A stretch of 10,091 nt of DNA, taken from NCBI GenBank assembly GCA_023255615.1, contig JAHFLI010000027.1, positions 1 to 10,091 of the forward strand, given 5' to 3'. Each line of letters starts with the position of its first letter. The stretch's first letter is position 1. Below, in pieces: positions 6,330 to 10,091 of the stretch. The notes beneath the pieces were generated by a model, which saw nothing but the letters and a program-made list of their open reading frames with translations, did no database searches and had not been told where the DNA came from. Source of the stretch: Candidatus Woesearchaeota archaeon (lineage in GTDB: Archaea; Nanobdellota; Nanobdellia; Woesearchaeales; JACQSR01). The translations under genes were made by a program, and so were the position numbers.

Positions 6330-7318
6330 ACAGGTTCCGATTTTTTTAAGGTATCAACGACTGAAATTCCTAATGATGCAGTTGAAATAACTCCGGCAAA
6401 GAAGATGTATAATCCCGTGAGACTGTGAACGACAATGATGACTGAACTCATGATATTTTTTTCAATTCCAAAGACTCCCGAAAAGATGAGCAGCATGATG
6501 ACCTCAACACTTCCGATTTGAGCTGGTGGCGTTGGAAGAATGTAGGAGAGATTAAAGAGTGTATATCCAATGAACACGTAGAGTAACGGAATAGAAACGT
6601 TAAATGCACGGAAAATTGATGCCATGTACAATGTGTCAGTCAGCACTGCAGCAAGAGTAATCCCGATGATGAGCAGGAACGCTGATGGTTTTTGTTTTGC
6701 AATTGATAATCCTGCGATGCCATCTTTGAAAAAGTTCATTGCTTTTCCTTTAATGCTTTTTGGAAGCCAGAAGAATACATATTCAACGATCTTGAAGAGT
6801 GCTGCTTGATTTTTTATACCAAGGTAATAGAGAGAAAGAACCGTTAGCATAACAACGAAAACGACGATAAGAATAATCCATAGGGTTTGTGGTAATTCAC
6901 GCTGGACGAAAGGTGCAAGTCCGAGAATAATAAAAACAGGACTCAAATCCAGAATTTTGTCAAATAAAATCGCAGGAAGGGATGTTGCAATCGGAATGTC
7001 GTTAATCTTTTTAAGAAACAGTGATTTTGCAAATTCTCCTGCGCGCACGGGAACGAGAAAGTTGATGTAATTTCCGGTCATATACAATACAAATGTTCTC
7101 CAAATGGTCAGAGATTTAATCTTCCTCATGATAATATTCCATCGAATGCTTCTAATGAAAACGGTGCTCACATAGAATATAATTGCAATAAAAATCCAGT
7201 TGAGATTGACGGATTTAATATTTTCAACGACCTGATGAATGTCAATGAAGAAGAACCATAATGAGAGGAGGAGAATACCTACGAATGACGTGATGATGAT
7301 CGTAGTAATCTTCTTCAT
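6326..7318 (-). CDS. Multi-pass flippase-like protein (UPF0104 / AglD-type, LPG_synthase_TM family)
   Basis: The 330-residue integral membrane protein has about eight hydrophobic segments, near 5-25, 41-58, 76-92, 113-137, 145-165, 212-236, 243-262 and 287-315. Hallmarks of the family are IRSIRWNIIM (55-64) after the second segment, NYINFLVPVRAGEFAKSLFL (83-102) and the late YILPTPPAQIGSVEVIM (259-275). The family includes archaeal AglD-like and bacterial MprF-type membrane domains. Proposed roles are in moving or modifying polyprenyl-linked sugars or lipids; a precise substrate cannot be read here. Length matches the membrane-only members of the family, with no extra catalytic domain. It is the first gene of a two-gene minus-strand operon with the DUF4346 gene (ATGA overlap) and is divergent from the ABC transporter operon. 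The start has a TATA element at leaderless distance. Confidence 0.85.
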   Translation of the reverse strand: MKKITTIIITSFVGILLLSLWFFFIDIHQVVENIKSVNLNWIFIAIIFYVSTVFIRSIRWNIIMRKIKSLTIWRTFVLYMTGNYINFLVPVRAGEFAKSLFLKKINDIPIATSLPAILFDKILDLSPVFIILGLAPFVQRELPQTLWIILIVVFVVMLTVLSLYYLGIKNQAALFKIVEYVFFWLPKSIKGKAMNFFKDGIAGLSIAKQKPSAFLLIIGITLAAVLTDTLYMASIFRAFNVSIPLLYVFIGYTLFNLSYILPTPPAQIGSVEVIMLLIFSGVFGIEKNIMSSVIIVVHSLTGLYIFFAGVISTASLGISVVDTLKKSEPV

Positions 7319-7338
7319 AGGCTGTTTTGCCGAGCTTC

Positions 7339-7347
7339 TTTTAAAAA
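7339..7347 (-). promoter_or_regulatory. TATA-like element for the flippase/DUF4346 operon
   Basis: TTTTTAAAA on the minus strand is centred 25 bases before the ATG at 7318, giving a leaderless mRNA. It lies only about 20 bases from the plus-strand TATA box of the ABC operon. Confidence 0.6.
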
Positions 7348-7365
7348 TGTTTCTTAAGCTAAATC

Positions 7366-7372
7366 TTTATAA
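7366..7372 (+). promoter_or_regulatory. TATA box of the ABC transporter operon
   Basis: TTTATAA is centred 27 bases before the ATG at 7396, with no Shine-Dalgarno sequence between them. The A-rich AAGCTAAAT just upstream may be the TFB-recognition element. Confidence 0.65.
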
Positions 7373-7395
7373 CTCTTGATTTTCTTATTTTTGGT

Positions 7396-8319
7396 ATGGA
7401 TGTTATTGAAGTCAAGAATCTTTGTAAAAGCTATGGACAACTGAAAGCAGTAGATCATATTTCATTTTCAGTCAAGAAAGGAGAGTTTTTTGGTCTTCTT
7501 GGTCCAAATGGTGCAGGAAAATCAACAACGATCAATATGTTGACGGGATTGCTTGAGAAAGATTCAGGTCATATCTCGTTGTTGGGCAAAGATCCGGTAA
7601 CCGATTGGGAATATGTTAAAAATCGAATGAATGTGGCAACTGCGTATTACCCGCTTACCGAAGTATTAACTATTCGCCAAAATCTTCGTGTCTATGGAAG
7701 AATGTATGATATTCCAAAGCGAGAACAAAAGATTGATGAAATGTTGAAGCAGTTTGAGTTGAACGATTTACAGCATCATCGTGTTATCACCTTGAGCTCA
7801 GGAGAACGAACACGAGTTGCGTTATGCAAAGGACTTCTGAATGATCCTGAACTTTTGTTTTTAGATGAATGCACTGTTGGATTAGATCCCGACATTGCGG
7901 AAAAAACGAGAAGGATTCTTAAAGAATATCAGCGTGAACGTCATGCCACCTTTTTGTTTACATCGCATTACATGCATGAAGTCGAAGAATTGTGCGGACG
8001 AATCGCGTTTATGAATAAAGGAAAAATTCTGAAAATTGATACTGCTCATAATTTGAAAAAACTGATTACGAAAATGACGGTGTCGTTGGGAATAAAGGAA
8101 GGAAAAGGAGCATTGCTGAAAGAATTTTTAGTTGCAGAAGGAGTAGAGGTTATTTTTGCAGAGAATAATGCTCTCATTTTTGAAGTGCCGTCGCGTGGAG
8201 AGAAAGTGTATAAAATTATGAATAAGATCTTCAAAAAAGGATTCAAATTAAGCGATTTGCACATTCAACGACCAACGTTAGATGATCTCTTTATTGCAGT
8301 GGCGAGGGGCAAAAAATGA
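7396..8319 (+). CDS. ABC transporter ATP-binding protein (ABC-2 exporter type)
   Basis: The 307-residue cytoplasmic ATPase is expected to power the permease encoded next. Visible motifs: Walker A GPNGAGKST (36-44), signature LSSGE (133-137), Walker B LLFLDE (153-158) with catalytic E158, D-loop GLDP (162-165) and H-loop H191 (TSH). The extension at about 225-307 ends in the PTLDDLF motif (293-299) common in ABC-2 drug/lipid/polysaccharide ATPases. At the Q-loop (about 79-92, NVATAYYPLTEVLT) there is no glutamine where many family members have one. From memory this matches a subfamily with SSGERTR, DPDIAEK and TSHYMHEVEELC-like segments, so it is probably not a defect. DECT replaces the common DEPT after Walker B. 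It is the first gene of the operon and overlaps the permease start by four bases. Substrate is unknown; neighbours suggest a lipid or glycan. Confidence 0.92.
   Translation: MDVIEVKNLCKSYGQLKAVDHISFSVKKGEFFGLLGPNGAGKSTTINMLTGLLEKDSGHISLLGKDPVTDWEYVKNRMNVATAYYPLTEVLTIRQNLRVYGRMYDIPKREQKIDEMLKQFELNDLQHHRVITLSSGERTRVALCKGLLNDPELLFLDECTVGLDPDIAEKTRRILKEYQRERHATFLFTSHYMHEVEELCGRIAFMNKGKILKIDTAHNLKKLITKMTVSLGIKEGKGALLKEFLVAEGVEVIFAENNALIFEVPSRGEKVYKIMNKIFKKGFKLSDLHIQRPTLDDLFIAVARGKK
8304..8309 (+). promoter_or_regulatory. Shine-Dalgarno-like site for the ABC permease
   Basis: GAGGGG lies inside the last codons of the ATPase gene, six bases before the permease ATG at 8316. Together with the ATGA overlap it points to coupled translation, unlike the leaderless first genes in this window. 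Confidence 0.55.
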
Positions 8320-9101
8320 AATGGCATCGTGTCAAGGCATTGCTGTTGAAGTGTTATTATTTAACTATCAATAGTCCGGATCGTCTGTGCGATATGTTTT
8401 ATTGGCCCCTTATTGATCTCTTTGTGTGGGGTTTTGCAAGTTTCTATATTAAGGATATCTCTGACGTTAATGTACTGAGCGCCCTATTAGGGGGTATCAT
8501 TTTGTGGGTCTTTGTATGGCGGTCTTCTCAGGATATTGCGGTCTATGTGCTTGAGGATTTCTGGGGGAAAAATTTATATCATTTATTTTCTTCACCGGTA
8601 CGTTTTAGCGAGCATCTTCTTTCCATCATTACGTTTTCCTTTTTTCGTGCATTGGCAAGCGGAACGTTCATGGCGCTGATTGCTTCTCTGTTGTACTCTT
8701 TTTCGTTATTTTCTTTTTCTCCCCTTGTTGTTGGTCTTTCTATATTTTTGCTTTCCTTATTTGGATGGACAACGGGGTTATTTGTTACTGCTCTTATCTT
8801 TCGCTTTGGTCAGCGTATCCAGGTGTTGGCGTGGAGCACCGTCTGGATTATTCAGCCGTTTAGTTGCGTGTTTTATCCTCTTTCTTCGTTGCCCGTTTGG
8901 GGACAATGGATTGCGCGATTATTACCCACTACGTATATCTTTGAAAACATGAGGGCGATGATGCTTGGTCATCCGGTTGATTATAGTACGTATGCAATCT
9001 CATTTATCATTAGTATGATTTTTTTTGGAATCGGATTAGTGGTTGTTCATTGGTCGTTTCAATCTGCGCGGAAGATGGGGATGCTGGAGAAGGGAGATTA
9101 A
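8316..9101 (+). CDS. ABC-2 type transporter permease
   Basis: The 261-residue integral membrane protein forms the transport channel with the ATPase encoded before it. Hydrophobic segments lie near 28-45, 55-70, 103-127, 133-160, 170-187 and 225-246, the usual six of ABC-2 permeases. The segment QPFSCVFYPLSSLPVWGQWIARLLPTTYIFENMR (180-213) carries the family's hallmark: a hydrophobic P-x-S-x3-Y-P-L-x-x-L-P entrance followed by an amphipathic helix. A short cytoplasmic N-terminus with W-x-R-x-K-A-L-L begins the protein, and EDFWGKNLYHLFSSPV (80-95) fits the coupling-helix region after the second membrane segment. It starts in the ATGA shared with the ATPase stop and ends in TAATG shared with the hydrolase start, so all three genes should be translated as one unit. 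The substrate cannot be told from the sequence. Confidence 0.9.
   Translation: MKWHRVKALLLKCYYLTINSPDRLCDMFYWPLIDLFVWGFASFYIKDISDVNVLSALLGGIILWVFVWRSSQDIAVYVLEDFWGKNLYHLFSSPVRFSEHLLSIITFSFFRALASGTFMALIASLLYSFSLFSFSPLVVGLSIFLLSLFGWTTGLFVTALIFRFGQRIQVLAWSTVWIIQPFSCVFYPLSSLPVWGQWIARLLPTTYIFENMRAMMLGHPVDYSTYAISFIISMIFFGIGLVVVHWSFQSARKMGMLEKGD
9086..9097 (+). promoter_or_regulatory. Purine-rich ribosome binding stretch deciding the hydrolase start
   Basis: An all-purine run up to base 9097, containing GGAG and GGGAG, lies just ahead of the ATG at 9101. It supports that ATG over the in-frame ATG at 9050, which lies inside the permease gene and has no such signal. Confidence 0.5.
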
Positions 9102-10012
9102 TGAAGATAAAGAGAAGATATGTGTATATCTTTTGTTTGATCCTTGTTGTTCTTGGATTGTTTCTTTTTTATCGTTATCAATCAACTCAGGTGTATTCTT
9201 TTCATGATCATACTTTTGCGTATTCCTCATCAAGAGAACCACCCACTTTTTCAACAACATTGATTGAGCAGAATGTCAGTTACAATGTGTATCACGTTAC
9301 GTTTGAGAGTCGGCCATTGCTTGATCAGTCGACAACAATGTATGGATTACTTTTTCTTCCTCATGAGAGCAACGTTCCCGGAGTTGTTCTTTTACCCGGA
9401 GGTGGAGTAAAAAAAGAATCGGAAGCAAAGGTTGCGAGAATTATCGCAAAAGAAGGGTTTGCGGTGTTGACGATCGATCAACGAGGTATTGGAGAAACAG
9501 GTGGCGTGTATCTTGATTTAGAACGCGATTATCATGTGTTTCAGCAAGGAAAAGAGCCAGTTCAACATTTAAGTGTGTATGATGCGTTGGCAACGTTTGA
9601 TGTGTTACGGCACGTTGATACCATTGATAAAAATAATATCGTCATGGCAGGAGAAAGTATGGGTGGCAGATATGCACTTATTGCGGGAGCATTAGACCAC
9701 CGATTGAAAGGAGTCGTTGCAATCAGTTCTTCTGGATTTCACTTTACCGAAGATATGCCGTATGCAGATTATTTGTTATCTGTCGATCCTGATCATTATA
9801 TAGCGAACATCTCACCTCTTCCCTTAGCGATGATTCATGGAACGAACGACACCACTATTCCTCTTGCAAATGCTCAGCAGACATTTGGATTCGCACAAGA
9901 GCCGAAGAGATTCTTTACTGTAGAAGGATGTGGGCATGGCTACTGTGAAAAAATGCATGATGCACTTATTTCTTCGTTAAAAGAAATGACTGGCCACAAC
10001 ATTTATAATTGA
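9101..10012 (+). CDS. Membrane-anchored alpha/beta hydrolase (dienelactone-hydrolase / S9-like)
   Basis: The 303-residue protein has KIKRR followed by one membrane segment (about 7-24), so its catalytic domain should face outward. The alpha/beta hydrolase fold is clear: MYGLLFLP and VPGVVLLPGGG (93-102, oxyanion loop), FAVLTIDQRGIGETGG (120-135), nucleophile elbow GESMGG (184-189, S186), then HGTNDTTIP (246-254, D250) and CGHGYC (277-282, H279), completing a Ser-Asp-His triad. Length and order resemble single-domain S9/dienelactone-hydrolase-type esterases or acyl-transferring enzymes. Cysteines 277 and 282 flank the catalytic His and could pair. The start at 9101 shares TAATG with the permease stop; starting at 9050 would add 17 residues ahead of the membrane anchor. 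Being third in an ABC-2 exporter operon, it may trim or deacylate the exported product; that is inference, and a general esterase or peptidase is possible. Confidence 0.88.
   Translation: MKIKRRYVYIFCLILVVLGLFLFYRYQSTQVYSFHDHTFAYSSSREPPTFSTTLIEQNVSYNVYHVTFESRPLLDQSTTMYGLLFLPHESNVPGVVLLPGGGVKKESEAKVARIIAKEGFAVLTIDQRGIGETGGVYLDLERDYHVFQQGKEPVQHLSVYDALATFDVLRHVDTIDKNNIVMAGESMGGRYALIAGALDHRLKGVVAISSSGFHFTEDMPYADYLLSVDPDHYIANISPLPLAMIHGTNDTTIPLANAQQTFGFAQEPKRFFTVEGCGHGYCEKMHDALISSLKEMTGHNIYN
10002..10009 (+). promoter_or_regulatory. TATA-like element for the downstream GT9-like gene
   Basis: TTTATAAT, inside the last codons of the hydrolase gene, is centred about 26 bases before the ATG at 10032. 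It fits a leaderless start there and argues for that ATG over the in-frame ATG at 10017. Confidence 0.5.
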
Positions 10013-10031
10013 TGATATGCTCGTCTCCTTT

Positions 10032-10091
10032 ATGGAGAAAAAGATTCTAGTTATTAAATTAGGGGCAATGGGGGATGTGTTGCGAACCACT
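10032..10091 (+). CDS. N-terminus of a GT9 heptosyltransferase-like glycosyltransferase, cut by the window edge
   Basis: Only the first 20 codons are present. They read M-E-K-K, then ILVIKLGAMGDVLRTT, which closely follows the opening of ADP-heptose:LPS heptosyltransferase-like GT9 enzymes: a beta strand, a glycine loop with LGAxGD, then L-R-T-T leading to P. The family has a GT-B fold and transfers heptose or related sugars to surface glycans. The ATG at 10032 is preferred because it sits at leaderless distance from the TATA-like element at 10002-10009 and matches where family proteins begin; the ATG at 10017 would add five residues. It runs in the same direction as the ABC operon. The rest of the gene lies outside the window. 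Confidence 0.8.
   Translation, partial: MEKKILVIKLGAMGDVLRTT

Noticed and set aside
7333..7360. Inverted repeat AGCTT...AAGCT around the minus-strand TATA element as a possible operator
   Set aside because: The arms match over only five bases with an 18-base spacer, which is easily expected by chance in AT-rich DNA.
9050..9100. ATG at 9050 as the hydrolase start
   Set aside because: It would put 17 acidic and polar residues ahead of the KIKRR membrane anchor and overlap the permease by 52 bases; the ATG at 9101 has the TAATG junction and a purine-rich site.
1..10091. CRISPR array, tRNA or rRNA genes, insertion sequence, integrase or phage genes
   Set aside because: I saw no regularly spaced direct repeats, cloverleaf-like sequence, transposase motif or terminal inverted repeats anywhere in the window.

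Overview
The window looks like a piece of an AT-rich archaeal chromosome, most likely from a DPANN-type lineage such as a woesearchaeote or pacearchaeote. This is an inference. The main evidence is promoter layout: seven starts have a TATA-box-like A/T element centred about 25-31 bases upstream, with no room for a ribosome binding site, so the mRNAs would be leaderless or nearly so. Genes inside the operons instead have purine-rich Shine-Dalgarno-like stretches or ATGA/TAATG overlaps. The proteins agree: Cys-rich secreted proteins carrying the CGDGxC...CxxxC module, a stand-alone DUF4346 protein, and a flippase-like UPF0104/AglD-type membrane protein. Every part of the window is coding or promoter; no gap exceeds about 155 bases, and I see no tRNA, rRNA, CRISPR array or insertion sequence.

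Region 1 (1-4117), cell-surface proteins. A truncated gene on the + strand (1-261), possibly the end of an AbiEi-like regulator, is followed by two convergent minus-strand genes. One (265-1947) encodes a 560-residue membrane-anchored protein with 48 cysteines in tandem modules. The other (1994-4117) encodes a 707-residue membrane-anchored protein with a CGDGxC module, an F5/8-type (discoidin-like) domain and a glycoside-hydrolase-like (beta/alpha)8 barrel. Three four-cysteine repeats are spliced into the barrel between strands 7 and 8.

Region 2 (4118-6329), glycosyltransferase and small proteins. A divergent promoter region separates the surface genes from a GT4-family glycosyltransferase (4272-5423). 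It ends tail to tail with an Arg-rich gene of unknown function (5420-5962); the two stop codons interlock in one TTAA. Next comes a small DUF4346 protein (5994-6329), translationally coupled to the gene in front of it.

Region 3 (6326-10091), membrane and export genes. A flippase-like multi-pass protein (6326-7318, minus) is divergent from a plus-strand operon. The operon encodes an ABC ATPase (7396-8319), an ABC-2 permease (8316-9101) and a membrane-anchored alpha/beta hydrolase (9101-10012). The start of a GT9 heptosyltransferase-like gene (10032 to the edge) follows behind its own TATA box.

Taken together, two glycosyltransferases, a polyprenyl-phosphate-glycan flippase-like protein, an ABC-2 exporter, an outward-facing hydrolase and a sequon-rich, carbohydrate-binding-like surface protein suggest a surface-glycan or surface-glycoprotein locus. 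That functional link rests on gene proximity and family membership only. The most unusual item is the barrel protein with the disulfide-repeat insertion on its presumed active-site face.
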